This document shows, one piece after another, positions 1 through 12,896 of a DNA stretch of 64,000 bases. The notes under the pieces are model-generated. The model did not search any database. It saw only the letters and a list, made by a program, of their open reading frames with translations, and was not told the origin of the DNA. The stretch comes from Pseudomonas fluorescens (GTDB lineage: Bacteria > Pseudomonadota > Gammaproteobacteria > Pseudomonadales > Pseudomonadaceae): positions 1-64,000 of the forward strand of contig LR782234.1 in NCBI GenBank assembly GCA_902825215.1, in the 5' to 3' direction. Position 1 is the stretch's first letter. Each line of letters starts with the position of its first letter. The position numbers were made by a program, and so were the translations under genes.

Positions 1-149
1 TGTTACCTGGTTCGTCCACAACGGGCCGGAATGGCCCCCGTTTTAAGAGACCGGGGATTCTAGAGAAAGCAAGCCTTCAGGTCAATTTCCAACCAGCGTT
101 TCCTTATAAATAGATCTCGCCGGCATTTCTGCATGAATGCTTGTTCACC

Positions 150-500
150 AGACATAAAAATAAAGAAGGGAATTATTTAAAGCTTTTTTGTAAAGCTTGT
201 TAAAGCTAGGCAATGCCTCATCTGTGGATAAGTCCCATGGTGCCTTTATTTCTCTGATGTACAGAGAATGACAACTACAGTGGAAAACCGTGTTCAGCCT
301 GTGCTGCACTATCGGATAACCTGTGTGTGAAACAGGAGGTTATCCACAGGCGGATTATCCACCGAGTTCAGCCCCCAGTTGTCCAGTGCCCTCAAGGGCG
401 GTTATCCACAGAGCTTATTCACACACCGTTGGTCGCCTTTCATCGGCCCAGGCTGCTGATAATTGATGGATGACGGGCAACCTGCGTGTGGATAAGTGGA
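150..500. other. oriC: chromosomal replication origin, oriC
   Basis: The segment lies immediately upstream of dnaA, the standard site of the Pseudomonas origin. It carries four exact DnaA boxes: TGTGGATAA at 223-231, TTATCCACA at 340-348 and 402-410, and TGTGGATAA at 487-495. One-mismatch boxes lie at 355-363 (TTATCCACC) and 415-423 (TTATTCACA). An A+T-rich tract at about 153-208, with long A and T runs, is the likely unwinding element. The left edge (1-150) has no gene that I can support; by synteny it would be the region upstream of rpmH, transcribed leftwards out of the window. Confidence 0.93.
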
Positions 501-517
501 CGGCTCGCCGCTACAAT
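489..517 (+). promoter_or_regulatory. probable dnaA promoter overlapping a DnaA box
   Basis: A -10 hexamer TACAAT lies at 512-517. A -35-like TGGATA (4 of 6 to consensus) lies at 489-494, with a 17-bp spacer. The -35 falls inside the DnaA box at 487-495, which would let DnaA compete with RNA polymerase. This is read by eye; no transcription start is known here. Confidence 0.5.
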
Positions 518-562
518 GGCCGCTTGTTTTTGCCTCACCGGCTTTCAACTTAGGGGATATCC

Positions 563-2089
563 GTGTCAGTGGAACTTTGGCAGCAGTGCGTGGAGCTTTT
601 GCGCGAGGAGCTGCCTGCCCAACAATTCAACACCTGGATCCGTCCACTACAGGTCGAAGCCGAAGGCGACGAGTTGCGCGTCTACGCACCGAACCGTTTC
701 GTGCTGGACTGGGTTAATGAAAAGTACCTGGGCCGAGTCATGGAACTGCTCGATGAGCACGGCAATGGCATGGCGCCGGCGCTGTCCTTGTTAATAGGCA
801 GCAAACGCAGCTCGGCTCCGCGGGCCGCCCCCAACGCACCGCTCGCTGCGGCGCAGGTTTCTCAGGCCCAGGCCAATACCGCGCCGCCTGCCAGTGCTCC
901 GGCTCCTGCTCCGGCGCGCGCGTCGAACAAGCGTTCAACGCAGAAAACCGAGGACATCAGTGAAGAGCCATCTCGCGACAGCTTTGATCCGATGGCCGGT
1001 GCCGCGTCGCAACAAGCCCCGGTTCGCGCCGAACAGCGCACCGTGCAGGTTGAAGGGGCGCTCAAGCACACCAGCTACCTGAACCGCACCTTCACCTTTG
1101 AAAACTTCGTCGAAGGTAAATCCAACCAGCTCGCCCGTGCGGCGGCGTGGCAGGTCGCGGACAACCCCAAGCATGGCTACAACCCGCTCTTCCTTTATGG
1201 CGGTGTCGGTCTGGGTAAAACCCACTTGATGCACGCGGTGGGTAACCATCTATTAAAGAAGAACCCGAATGCCAAGGTCGTGTACCTGCATTCCGAGCGT
1301 TTCGTGGCCGATATGGTCAAGGCGCTGCAGCTGAACGCCATCAACGAGTTCAAGCGTTTCTACCGATCGGTGGACGCATTGCTGATCGATGACATTCAAT
1401 TCTTTGCCCGCAAAGAGCGCTCGCAGGAGGAGTTCTTCCACACCTTCAACGCCCTGCTTGAAGGTGGCCAGCAGGTCATTCTCACCAGTGACCGCTACCC
1501 GAAAGAAATCGAAGGTCTCGAAGAACGCCTCAAGTCACGTTTCGGCTGGGGTCTGACGGTAGCCGTCGAGCCGCCGGAGCTGGAAACCCGCGTGGCCATC
1601 TTGATGAAGAAGGCCGACCAGGCCAAAGTCGAGTTGCCGCATGACGCCGCGTTCTTCATCGCCCAGCGTATTCGCTCCAACGTCCGTGAACTGGAAGGCG
1701 CGCTGAAACGCGTGATCGCTCACTCGCACTTCATGGGCCGCGACATCACCATCGAGTTGATTCGCGAATCGCTGAAAGACCTGTTGGCGTTGCAGGACAA
1801 ACTGGTCTCTGTGGATAACATTCAGCGCACCGTCGCCGAGTACTACAAGATCAAGATTTCCGATCTGCTTTCCAAGCGCCGTTCGCGCTCGGTAGCGCGC
1901 CCGCGCCAGGTGGCCATGGCGTTGTCCAAGGAACTGACCAACCACAGCCTGCCGGAAATCGGCGATGTGTTTGGCGGCCGCGACCATACGACCGTGTTGC
2001 ACGCCTGCCGCAAGATCAACGAACTTAAGGAATCCGACGCGGACATCCGCGAGGACTACAAGAACCTGCTGCGTACACTGACCACTTGA
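563..2089 (+). CDS. dnaA: chromosomal replication initiator protein DnaA
   Basis: DnaA binds 9-mer boxes in oriC, opens the origin and recruits the DnaB helicase. The 508-residue protein has the usual four parts: an N-terminal DnaB/DiaA-interaction domain (about 1-90), a long variable Ala/Pro-rich linker (about 90-160), an AAA+ core with Walker [10 protein letters not shown] near 213 and Walker B LLIDDIQF near 273, and a C-terminal DNA-binding domain with the signature RDHTT near 473. The start is GTG at 563, preceded by AGGGGAT at 552-558. The coding sequence itself contains an exact DnaA box at 1810-1818. dnaN follows after 39 bp, so the two are probably cotranscribed. Confidence 0.98.
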   Translation: MSVELWQQCVELLREELPAQQFNTWIRPLQVEAEGDELRVYAPNRFVLDWVNEKYLGRVMELLDEHGNGMAPALSLLIGSKRSSAPRAAPNAPLAAAQVSQAQANTAPPASAPAPAPARASNKRSTQKTEDISEEPSRDSFDPMAGAASQQAPVRAEQRTVQVEGALKHTSYLNRTFTFENFVEGKSNQLARAAAWQVADNPKHGYNPLFLYGGVGLGKTHLMHAVGNHLLKKNPNAKVVYLHSERFVADMVKALQLNAINEFKRFYRSVDALLIDDIQFFARKERSQEEFFHTFNALLEGGQQVILTSDRYPKEIEGLEERLKSRFGWGLTVAVEPPELETRVAILMKKADQAKVELPHDAAFFIAQRIRSNVRELEGALKRVIAHSHFMGRDITIELIRESLKDLLALQDKLVSVDNIQRTVAEYYKIKISDLLSKRRSRSVARPRQVAMALSKELTNHSLPEIGDVFGGRDHTTVLHACRKINELKESDADIREDYKNLLRTLTT

Positions 2090-2128
2090 TGAACACCAGC
2101 GCAGCTTATTAAGGCAAGGGACTAGACC

Positions 2129-3232
2129 ATGCATTTCACCATTCAACGCGAAGCCCTGTTGAAACCCCTGCAACTGGTCGCAGGCGTCGTCGAGCGCCGA
2201 CAGACCTTGCCGGTACTCTCCAACGTGCTGTTGGTTGTCGAAGGCCAGCAATTGTCGCTGACCGGTACCGACCTTGAGGTCGAGCTGGTTGGTCGCGTGC
2301 AGCTCGAGGAGCCAGCCGAAACAGGTTCCATCACCGTGCCTGCGCGCAAGCTGATGGACATCTGCAAAAGCCTGCCCAACGATGCGCTGATCGACATCAA
2401 GGTCGACGAGCAGAAGCTGGTGGTTAAGGCCGGCCGTAGCCGTTTCACCCTGTCGACCCTGCCAGCCAACGATTTCCCGACCGTTGAAGAAGGCCCGGGC
2501 TCGCTGACCTGCAGCCTTGAACAAAGCAAACTGCGTCGTCTGATCGAACGTACGAGCTTCGCCATGGCCCAGCAGGACGTGCGCTACTACCTGAACGGCA
2601 TGCTGCTGGAAGTTTCTGCTGGCATCATCCGCGCGGTGGCCACCGACGGTCACCGTCTGGCGATGTGCTCGATGCAGGCCGACATCGGTCAGCCGGATCG
2701 TCACCAGGTGATCGTGCCGCGCAAAGGTATCCTTGAACTGGCACGTCTGCTCACAGAGCCGGACGGCAATGTCAGCATCGTTCTCGGTCAGCACCACATT
2801 CGTGCGACTACCGGCGAATTCACCTTCACCTCGAAACTGGTCGACGGCAAATTCCCGGATTACGAGCGTGTGCTGCCAAAGGGTGGCGACAAGCTGGTTC
2901 TGGGCGATCGCCAGGCCCTGCGGGAAGCGTTCAGCCGTACCGCGATTCTGTCCAACGAGAAGTACCGCGGCATCCGTCTGCAACTGGCCAGCGGTCAATT
3001 GAAGATCCAGGCCAACAACCCGGAGCAGGAAGAGGCGGAAGAAGAAGTGGGCGTTGAATACAACGGCGGCTCGCTGGAAATCGGCTTCAACGTCAGCTAC
3101 CTGCTCGACGTGTTGGGCGTGATGACCACCGAGCAGGTTCGCCTGATCCTGTCCGACTCCAACAGCAGTGCGCTGGTGCAGGAGTCCGACAATGACGACT
3201 CGGCTTACGTTGTCATGCCGATGCGTCTGTAA
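2129..3232 (+). CDS. dnaN: DNA polymerase III beta sliding clamp
   Basis: DnaN forms the dimeric ring that tethers DNA polymerase III to the template. The 367-residue length and even spread of three clamp folds match the family. The N-terminus (MHFTIQREALLKPLQLV) and C-terminal YVVMPMRL are typical of gammaproteobacterial clamps; the C-terminal end lies by the pocket that binds clamp-binding motifs. An AAGGGA ribosome site precedes the ATG by 8 bases. It sits 39 bp after dnaA and 14 bp before recF, as in the classical dnaA-dnaN-recF-gyrB operon. Confidence 0.98.
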   Translation: MHFTIQREALLKPLQLVAGVVERRQTLPVLSNVLLVVEGQQLSLTGTDLEVELVGRVQLEEPAETGSITVPARKLMDICKSLPNDALIDIKVDEQKLVVKAGRSRFTLSTLPANDFPTVEEGPGSLTCSLEQSKLRRLIERTSFAMAQQDVRYYLNGMLLEVSAGIIRAVATDGHRLAMCSMQADIGQPDRHQVIVPRKGILELARLLTEPDGNVSIVLGQHHIRATTGEFTFTSKLVDGKFPDYERVLPKGGDKLVLGDRQALREAFSRTAILSNEKYRGIRLQLASGQLKIQANNPEQEEAEEEVGVEYNGGSLEIGFNVSYLLDVLGVMTTEQVRLILSDSNSSALVQESDNDDSAYVVMPMRL

Positions 3233-3246
3233 TCAGCTGATTCTGA

Positions 3247-6773
<3,527 letters not shown>

Positions 6774-6791
6774 TCCGCGGTTGCTGGCAAT

Positions 6792-6825
6792 AAAAAAGGC
6801 CAACGCATTGCGTTGGCCTTTTTTA
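6792..6825. terminator. bidirectional intrinsic terminator after gyrB
   Basis: A GGCCAACGCA/TGCGTTGGCC hairpin is flanked by A6 on the left and T6 on the right. It can end gyrB transcripts on the plus strand and those of the convergent response regulator on the minus strand. Confidence 0.9.
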
Positions 6826-6851
6826 TTACCGGTGCTGTTGTACGCGATGGC

Positions 6852-7571
6852 TCACTCTACGGCAGTTGCCACACTCTCTAACCGATACCCATATCCATAA
6901 ATCGTCAACAACTGCCAACCCCGATCCGCGGTCAGCCCAAGCTTGTTCCGCAACCGATAAATATGCGTATCCAGCGGTCGGGACGAGGCCATCTCCTCAT
7001 GTGGCCAAAACCGTTCATACAGATAATCCCGTGACAACGGTCTGCCTAGATTGCTGAACAGACACCGGGCGAGCCGATACTCGCGCTCAGTCATGACGAT
7101 AGGCTGGCCCTCGCGGGTGACGGTCAGTTCGGCATCGTCGAACGTCAGATCGTTGAAACTCAGCACTTCGTTGGCAGCCGCACGTTGCTGGTTATGCCGG
7201 CGCAGTACCGCTGCGACGCGCGCTTTCAGTTCATTGGGCCGAAATGGCTTGCTCACATAATCATCGGCTCCCGCGTTCAGCGCCTGGACGATATCGCTCT
7301 CGCCGTCGCGACTGGTCAGCATGATCGCCGCCGGTGGCGCGTCCATGTGTTCGCGGGTCCAGCGCAGCAGTGCCAGGCCGGTGAGGTCGGGCAGTTGCCA
7401 GTCAAGGATCAGCAGGTCGAAGGTTTCCCGGCGCAGTTGCCGCAGCAGATCTTCGCCGCGCTCGAAGCTGTGCAGCGACCACGGTTGTTCGCCATCTTCA
7501 GCCATCTGTTGCAGGGTTTGCTCGACCCGGCGCAACTCGGCGGGTTCGTCGTCCAGTATTGCAACACGCAT
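6852..7571 (-). CDS. OmpR-family response regulator
   Basis: A 239-residue two-component response regulator. The receiver domain (1-120) has the acidic pair D7/D8, the phospho-acceptor D57 in LLILDWQ and K108 in VSKPF. The C-terminal half is an OmpR/PhoB winged helix with the usual YRLRNKLG and GYGYRL segments. It is divergent from the sensor kinase at 7707, with 135 bp between the starts, so the two are almost surely cognate and share a control region. The signal and target genes cannot be read from the sequence. Confidence 0.93.
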   Translation of the reverse strand: MRVAILDDEPAELRRVEQTLQQMAEDGEQPWSLHSFERGEDLLRQLRRETFDLLILDWQLPDLTGLALLRWTREHMDAPPAAIMLTSRDGESDIVQALNAGADDYVSKPFRPNELKARVAAVLRRHNQQRAAANEVLSFNDLTFDDAELTVTREGQPIVMTEREYRLARCLFSNLGRPLSRDYLYERFWPHEEMASSRPLDTHIYRLRNKLGLTADRGWQLLTIYGYGYRLESVATAVE

Positions 7572-7706
7572 ACGCGGTGGTTCCTTGTTGCTTGGGCAGT
7601 TGGCGTCAACTGTAGTCGCTTGGCCATTACGGCGAAAGTAAAGCAGCGCCTCGTTGGCCGACGTTCCGCTATGATTCTTCGGATCAACGTCTCAGACCCG
7701 TGGCCC

Positions 7707-9266
7707 ATGAAACCATTCCCCCTGCCCTCTCCCCATGAAAATAATCGCCGTCGCGAAAGCCGGGTGCCAAGCCAGGTGCAGCGGCTGTTTCGGCGGTTGG
7801 TGCGTGAGTGGTTGTGGATAAGTCTGGTCCTGTTACCGCTGACTGCGTTGTTGTCGTATCGGGCGCAGACCAGTCTGAAGGGTGTCTCTGCGACGATAGG
7901 TCCGTCCCTATCGGTCGGGTTAGTGGCTGTGGTCTTGAGTCTGTTGTTATGGCGTCCACGCTGGGCGCTGTGGATTACCCTGACGGGCATGGCCTGCGCA
8001 CTGTTGATCAGTGCCGGCTTGGCGCAGGCGCAACATTGGTGGTCGCCGACCCCAACGGTTCTCGGCATGTTGTTCGGTTATCTGATCTGGAACTGGCGGC
8101 GCCTGAGTGTCGTGCTCACCTACTTTGGCTGGGAACTGGCGCGCCTGGACAGCGAACCAAAGGTGTTTCCGGAGCGGCGCCGTTCGCAGTTCACCGGTAC
8201 CGATCGCTTGCAAGGCCAGATCATGGCGCTGGAACAAGCCATGAGCCGCACCCGCGATACCCGCAGATTCATTGCCGATGGCCTCGAATACCTGCCCGTC
8301 GCCACGCTGATCAGCGACCCCAAGGGGCAGATTCTGTTGGGTAACCGCAAAGCACGCGAGCTCTTCGAAAACGATCTGGTGGGCAACGATGTGCTTGATC
8401 AACTGGGCAGCCTGGGCTACCCGGAATTATCCACAATGCCGCGACCGCCGCTGTCAGCGATGTCGTTGCTGGAGTTCCGTGATCACAAGGAGCGCAGCCT
8501 GCGCCTGGAACGTGCAGCATTGCTGACGGCCGACGGCGATACGCCCATTGGTTGGCTGTTCAGCCTCACCGACCTCAGCGCCGAACGCGCTGCTGAAGAA
8601 CAACGCGGTGTGTTGCTGCGCTTCCTGTCCCATGACTTGCGCGCGCCCCATTCAGCCATCCTGGCGCTGCTCGACGTGCATCGCCATCAGGCTGGCGCCG
8701 ATTCACCGTTGTTCGAGCAGATCGAACGCCAGGTCCGCCGAGCCCTGGACCTGACGGATGGCTTCGTCCTGTTGGCCCGCGCCGAATCCGAAGCCTATCA
8801 GTTTCAGCCAAGCCTGTTTGCGATGCTGGTGCTCGACGTGCTCGATCAAGCGCTGCCCATCGCTCAGCAAAAACGTATCGAACTGCGGCATGACATGGAC
8901 GAGCAGTCTCAGGAACGCCTGGTCATGGCAGACCAGGGCTTGCTGACTCGCGCGTTGTTCAACCTGTTGGAAAACGCGGTCAAATACAGCCCGGCTGGCT
9001 CTACGGTGCAATTGTGTGTGAGCTGCCATGAGCAGTGGCTGCGTTGCGAGCTGATTGATCAGGGCAAGGGTATCGCCGAGCACGAATTGCCGGAGCTGTT
9101 CAGTCAATACCGGCGTTTCTCCTCCGCGCAGGGCATTGATGGCGTAGGGCTGGGCCTGTCGATGGTCAAAGCGGTGATCGATCACCACGGAGGCAGCATT
9201 GAATGCCGCAGCGTGATCGACCGAGGCACCACGTTCCTGTTGCATTTACCGTTGATTGCCGAATAA
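7707..9266 (+). CDS. sensor histidine kinase, CHASE2-type lineage but lacking CHASE2
   Basis: A 519-residue kinase, partner of the divergent OmpR-type regulator. Membrane segments are seen at about 35-51, 68-83, 87-105 and 113-130, followed by a PAS-like domain (about 195-290), a HisKA helix with phospho-acceptor H309 in LSHDLRAPH, an N box NLLENAVKY, and G boxes DQGKGI and GVGLGLSM. The first membrane helix and the three later ones look like those that normally bracket a periplasmic CHASE2 domain, yet only about 15 residues separate them here. The start is ATG 7707; the frame is open further upstream but that stretch lies over the divergent regulator. Two exact DnaA boxes (7813, 8427) lie in the gene. 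Confidence 0.88.
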   Translation: MKPFPLPSPHENNRRRESRVPSQVQRLFRRLVREWLWISLVLLPLTALLSYRAQTSLKGVSATIGPSLSVGLVAVVLSLLLWRPRWALWITLTGMACALLISAGLAQAQHWWSPTPTVLGMLFGYLIWNWRRLSVVLTYFGWELARLDSEPKVFPERRRSQFTGTDRLQGQIMALEQAMSRTRDTRRFIADGLEYLPVATLISDPKGQILLGNRKARELFENDLVGNDVLDQLGSLGYPELSTMPRPPLSAMSLLEFRDHKERSLRLERAALLTADGDTPIGWLFSLTDLSAERAAEEQRGVLLRFLSHDLRAPHSAILALLDVHRHQAGADSPLFEQIERQVRRALDLTDGFVLLARAESEAYQFQPSLFAMLVLDVLDQALPIAQQKRIELRHDMDEQSQERLVMADQGLLTRALFNLLENAVKYSPAGSTVQLCVSCHEQWLRCELIDQGKGIAEHELPELFSQYRRFSSAQGIDGVGLGLSMVKAVIDHHGGSIECRSVIDRGTTFLLHLPLIAE

Positions 9267-9275
9267 AACAGGCAC

Positions 9276-9306
9276 AAAAAAACCGGCTATATCAGCCGGT
9301 TTTTTT
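9276..9306. terminator. bidirectional intrinsic terminator
   Basis: An ACCGGCT/AGCCGGT hairpin with A7 on one side and T7 on the other. It ends the kinase transcript (plus) and can also end the glyQ-glyS-gmhB-plsC transcript (minus), whose last gene stops at 9436. Confidence 0.9.
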
Positions 9307-9421
9307 ACATCGAAAATAAACTTATGCACGGTTTTCGATGTTAGGCGAGACTCAAAAAAACTATTTTAAATCAACACCTTACGTCGAACTTGATGGCGTT
9401 TTAAAGCAAACCGTACACAGG

Positions 9422-9430
9422 TTATCCACA
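9422..9430 (+). other. intergenic DnaA box
   Basis: Exact TTATCCACA in the gap between the terminator at 9276-9306 and the plsC stop. It is one of 16 exact boxes found outside oriC in this window. Confidence 0.6.
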
Positions 9431-9435
9431 AAATG

Positions 9436-10215
9436 TCAGGCAGGCACTTGCTCATTGGTCACCGGCGCTTGCGGCGTCGGCGGCAGCGAGCCCATTTCCT
9501 GCTGCGTCTTTTCATTCCAGGCCTGGACGCGGTCGTTCAGCTCGGCAATGGCGCGTGGGCCGGTGCCCTCGGCGTACATCGGCTCACCGATAACCACGGT
9601 GATCACCCCGGACTTCTTGCCCCAGCCGACTTTCGGCCAGAATTTGCCGGCATTGTGCGCAATCGGCAGTACCGGAAGCGCCGCATTCACCGCCAGCGCA
9701 CTGCCGCTGCGGGAGAATTTGCCGATGGTGCCGTAAGGTACGCGCGTCCCTTCCGGGAAGATCAGCACCCAAACGTTGTCCTTGAGCAACTCATCGCCCT
9801 TGGCCGCCACTTGTTTGAGTGCGGCTTTGGGGTTGTCGCGATCGATCGCGATCGGCCGCAGCATGGCCATGGCCCAGCCGAAGAACGGCACGTAAAGCAA
9901 TTCGCGCTTGAGCACCTGGCTCAATGGCGAGAAATAGGCGGAGAGAAAGAAGGTCTCCCAGGTGCTCTGATGGTTCGATTGAATCACGCAGGGCCGGTCA
10001 GGCACGTTTTGCGCGCCTTTGATTTCGTAACGTATACCGAGGAAGACCTTGGTCAACCACAAGGCGCATCGGCACCAGTACACGTTGATGAAGCGATAGC
10101 GCGCCTTGAAAGAAAGAAACGGCGCGATAAAAAAACTCAAGCTGCACCACAGCAGGGAGGTGGTGCCCAGCAGCAGGTAAAAGAGAAAAATCCTGATGGC
10201 CCGCAGTATCGACAT
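9436..10215 (-). CDS. plsC: 1-acyl-sn-glycerol-3-phosphate acyltransferase
   Basis: The enzyme transfers a second acyl chain to lysophosphatidic acid, making phosphatidic acid at the inner membrane. The 259-residue protein has a membrane segment near the N-terminus (about 7-30), block I NHQSTWE at 81-87 and block III FPEGTR at 153-158. Block I has Glu where many relatives have Asp (HX4E rather than HX4D); I believe this is normal for this Pseudomonas subfamily but cannot align it here. It is the last gene of the glyQ-glyS-gmhB-plsC run, 82 bp after gmhB. P. aeruginosa has an acyltransferase at the equivalent place near its origin. Confidence 0.9.
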   Translation of the reverse strand: MSILRAIRIFLFYLLLGTTSLLWCSLSFFIAPFLSFKARYRFINVYWCRCALWLTKVFLGIRYEIKGAQNVPDRPCVIQSNHQSTWETFFLSAYFSPLSQVLKRELLYVPFFGWAMAMLRPIAIDRDNPKAALKQVAAKGDELLKDNVWVLIFPEGTRVPYGTIGKFSRSGSALAVNAALPVLPIAHNAGKFWPKVGWGKKSGVITVVIGEPMYAEGTGPRAIAELNDRVQAWNEKTQQEMGSLPPTPQAPVTNEQVPA

Positions 10216-10297
10216 AATGACGTTTACCGTTACGGGGCAATGCCCGTCTGTTCAAGCGCACCCCCGAGCAATCCCTGGTCAGGAATTCAGAAGTACT

Positions 10298-10831
10298 CTA
10301 GTTGTGGATAAGTTCTGCGGCAATCGCCGCCAGATCGTCGAAAATCAGAGTGCCCACCGGCAGGGTTTTGCCCTGAGTCTTTGCGCCTTTCCCGGTCTTT
10401 ACCAAAACTGGCTGTGAATCGACGGCTTTGGCAGCCTCCAGGTCACCAAGGCTGTCGCCGACGAACCAGACGTTGGTCAGCGGCACCTGGTAATGCGCGG
10501 CGATGGTCTTGAGCATGCCCGGTTTCGGTTTGCGGCAATCGCACCCTTCGTCCGGCCCATGCGGGCAATACACGATAAGCCCGACTTCGCCGCCCTGCTC
10601 CGCCACCAGATCGCGCAAGCGCGCGTGCATGGCGTCGAGGGTGGCGAGGTCGTAATAGCCGCGAGCGATGCCTGACTGGTTGGTGGCCACCGCCACCGTC
10701 CAGCCGGCCTTGCTCAACTGCGCGATCGCTTCGATCGAGCCGGGGATCGGAATCCACTCTTGCACCGATTTGATGTAAGCGTCGGAGTCGTAATTGATCA
10801 CCCCGTCCCGATCGAGAATCAGCAGTTTCAA
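10298..10831 (-). CDS. gmhB: D-glycero-beta-D-manno-heptose 1,7-bisphosphate 7-phosphatase
   Basis: GmhB is a HAD-family phosphatase that removes the 7-phosphate in the ADP-heptose pathway for the LPS inner core. The 177-residue model has the HAD motif DRDGVI at residues 7-12, the Thr/Asn-Gln motif ATNQSG, a Cys/His zinc loop CPHGPDEGCDC and the C-terminal FVGDSLGD. I chose the TTG start at 10831, with GAGGA a few bases upstream, because the core fold begins there; ATG codons further upstream lie inside glyS and have no homology. It begins 10 bases after the glyS stop, so it is cotranscribed. An exact DnaA box (10303-10311) overlaps its last codons. Confidence 0.92.
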   Translation of the reverse strand: MKLLILDRDGVINYDSDAYIKSVQEWIPIPGSIEAIAQLSKAGWTVAVATNQSGIARGYYDLATLDAMHARLRDLVAEQGGEVGLIVYCPHGPDEGCDCRKPKPGMLKTIAAHYQVPLTNVWFVGDSLGDLEAAKAVDSQPVLVKTGKGAKTQGKTLPVGTLIFDDLAAIAAELIHN

Positions 10832-10841
10832 CAGCAATTCC

Positions 10842-12896
10842 TCAACCCAGCAGCGAAATGTCGGCAACGCCAAGGAACAGACCACGCAAACGCGCCAGCA
10901 GCGCGTAACGGTTGGCCCGCACATTGGCGTCGTCGGCATTGACCATTACGGCGTCGAAGAACGCATCCACTGGCTCACGCAATGCTGCAAGGCGTGCCAG
11001 TGTTTCGTTGTACTGACGCGCCGCGGCCATTGGCTGCACCGCCTGATCCGCTTGCTGGATCGCCGAGTACAGCGAGAACTCGTTGGCGTTGTCGAAGTAC
11101 TTGGCTTGCACCTCGGTCGGCACCGAGCCTTCGACCTTGCTCAACAGGTTCGACACACGCTTGTTGACGGCCGCCAGCGCTGCCGCTTCCGGCAGTTTGC
11201 GGAATGCCTGCACCGCTTGCACACGCTGGTCGAAATCCAGCGCCGAACCCGGCTTCAGGGCACGAACCGACAGATAGGTGGCCACATCGACGCCTTCGTC
11301 TTCGTAACGCGCACGCAGACGGTCGAAGATGAATTCCAGCACGGACTCGTTGAGACCGGCAGCCTTGATCTTGGCGCCGAATGCGTTCACCGCGAAAGCC
11401 ACAGCGTCGTTGAGGTCCAGATCCAGTTGTTTCTCGATCAGGATGCGCAGCACGCCCAGCGCCGCACGGCGCAGGGCATACGGGTCTTTGCTGCCGGTCG
11501 GCAGCATGCCGATACCGAAGATGCCGACCAGCGTGTCGAGCTTGTCGGCGATCGCCACCGCTGCACCGGTCAGGGTTGCCGGCAGTTCCGCACCGGCACC
11601 GCGTGGCATGTACTGCTCGTTCAATGCCAGCGCGACGTCCTGCGGCTCGCCGTCATTGAGGGCGTAGTAGTAACCGGCGACGCCTTGCATCTCCGGGAAC
11701 TCGCCGACCATTTCGGTGGCCAGGTCGCACTTCGACAGCAGGCCGGCACGGGCCGCCCACGAAGCGTTGCCGCCGATGCGCGCGGCGATGTACGCCGCCA
11801 GTTTCGAGACGCGCTCGGCCTTGTCGTAGACGCTGCCGAGTTTTTCCTGGAACACCACGTTCTGCAGGCGCAGGTTGAAGTCTTCAAGCTTCTGCTTCTT
11901 GTCCTGCTTGAAGAAGAATTCGGCGTCGGTCAGACGTGGGCGAACCACTTTCTCGTTACCGGCGATGATTTGCTGCGGATCTTTGCTTTCGATGTTGGCC
12001 ACAGTGATGAAACGTGGCAGCAACTTGCCGTCGGCGTCCAGCAGGCAGAAATATTTCTGGTTGTCCTGCATGGTGGTGATCAGCGCTTCTTGCGGCACGT
12101 CGAGGAAACGCTCCTCGAACGAGCACACCAGCGGCACTGGCCACTCGACCAGCGCCGTCACTTCGTCGAGCAGCGCCGGCGGCACGATCGCGGTGCCTTC
12201 CTGACGGGTCGCCAGTTCTTCGGTGCGCTTGCTGATGATCTCGCGGCGCTCGTTGGCATCAGCCAGCACGTAAGCGGCACGCAGGTCGGCGAGGTAGCTC
12301 GATGGCGAACCGATGCGCACGGCTTCCGGATGATGGAAACGGTGGCCACGGGAATCACGACCTGCCTTCTGCGCAAGGATCGTGCAATCGATGACCTGGT
12401 CACCGAGCAGCATCACCAGCCATTGGGTCGGACGTACGAACTCTTCCTTGCGTGCACCCCAACGCATGCGTTTCGGGATCGGCAGGTCGTTCAGCGAATC
12501 TTCGACGATGGTCGGCAGCAGGCTCGCGGTCGGCTTGCCGGCGATGTTCTGGCTGTAGCGCAGTTTCGGTCCGCTCTGATCGATCTCGCTCAGCTCGACG
12601 CCACACTTCTTGGCGAAGCCCAGCGCGGCCTGAGTCGGGTTGCCGTCAGCGTCGAATGCGGCCTGACGTGGCGGGCCGTCGAGGTTGATGCTGCGGTCCG
12701 GCTGCTGAGTGGCCAGCGCGGTGATCAGCACGGCCAGTCGACGCGGCGCGGCGTAGACGGTTTTCGTCTCGTAGTTCAGGCCAGCGGCTTGCAGGCCCTT
12801 GTCGATACCGGCGAGGAACGCCTCAGCCAGGGTGTTCAGGGCTTTGGGTGGCAGTTCTTCGGTGCCCAGTTCAACCAGAAAATCTTGCGCACTCAT
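10842..12896 (-). CDS. glyS: glycyl-tRNA synthetase beta subunit
   Basis: The large subunit of the tetrameric alpha2beta2 glycyl-tRNA synthetase; it is involved in tRNA recognition, while GlyQ holds the adenylation site. The 684-residue length and the N-terminal [16 protein letters not shown] segment are characteristic. An HD-like region lies in the middle and an anticodon-binding-type domain at the C-terminus. It overlaps the glyQ stop by 4 bases, the usual tight coupling of the two subunits. Confidence 0.97.
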   Translation of the reverse strand: MSAQDFLVELGTEELPPKALNTLAEAFLAGIDKGLQAAGLNYETKTVYAAPRRLAVLITALATQQPDRSINLDGPPRQAAFDADGNPTQAALGFAKKCGVELSEIDQSGPKLRYSQNIAGKPTASLLPTIVEDSLNDLPIPKRMRWGARKEEFVRPTQWLVMLLGDQVIDCTILAQKAGRDSRGHRFHHPEAVRIGSPSSYLADLRAAYVLADANERREIISKRTEELATRQEGTAIVPPALLDEVTALVEWPVPLVCSFEERFLDVPQEALITTMQDNQKYFCLLDADGKLLPRFITVANIESKDPQQIIAGNEKVVRPRLTDAEFFFKQDKKQKLEDFNLRLQNVVFQEKLGSVYDKAERVSKLAAYIAARIGGNASWAARAGLLSKCDLATEMVGEFPEMQGVAGYYYALNDGEPQDVALALNEQYMPRGAGAELPATLTGAAVAIADKLDTLVGIFGIGMLPTGSKDPYALRRAALGVLRILIEKQLDLDLNDAVAFAVNAFGAKIKAAGLNESVLEFIFDRLRARYEDEGVDVATYLSVRALKPGSALDFDQRVQAVQAFRKLPEAAALAAVNKRVSNLLSKVEGSVPTEVQAKYFDNANEFSLYSAIQQADQAVQPMAAARQYNETLARLAALREPVDAFFDAVMVNADDANVRANRYALLARLRGLFLGVADISLLG

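Noticed and set aside
1535-2998. 487-codon open frame antisense to dnaA-dnaN
   Set aside because: It is a shadow of dnaA and dnaN codons and crosses their gap without any recognisable domain.
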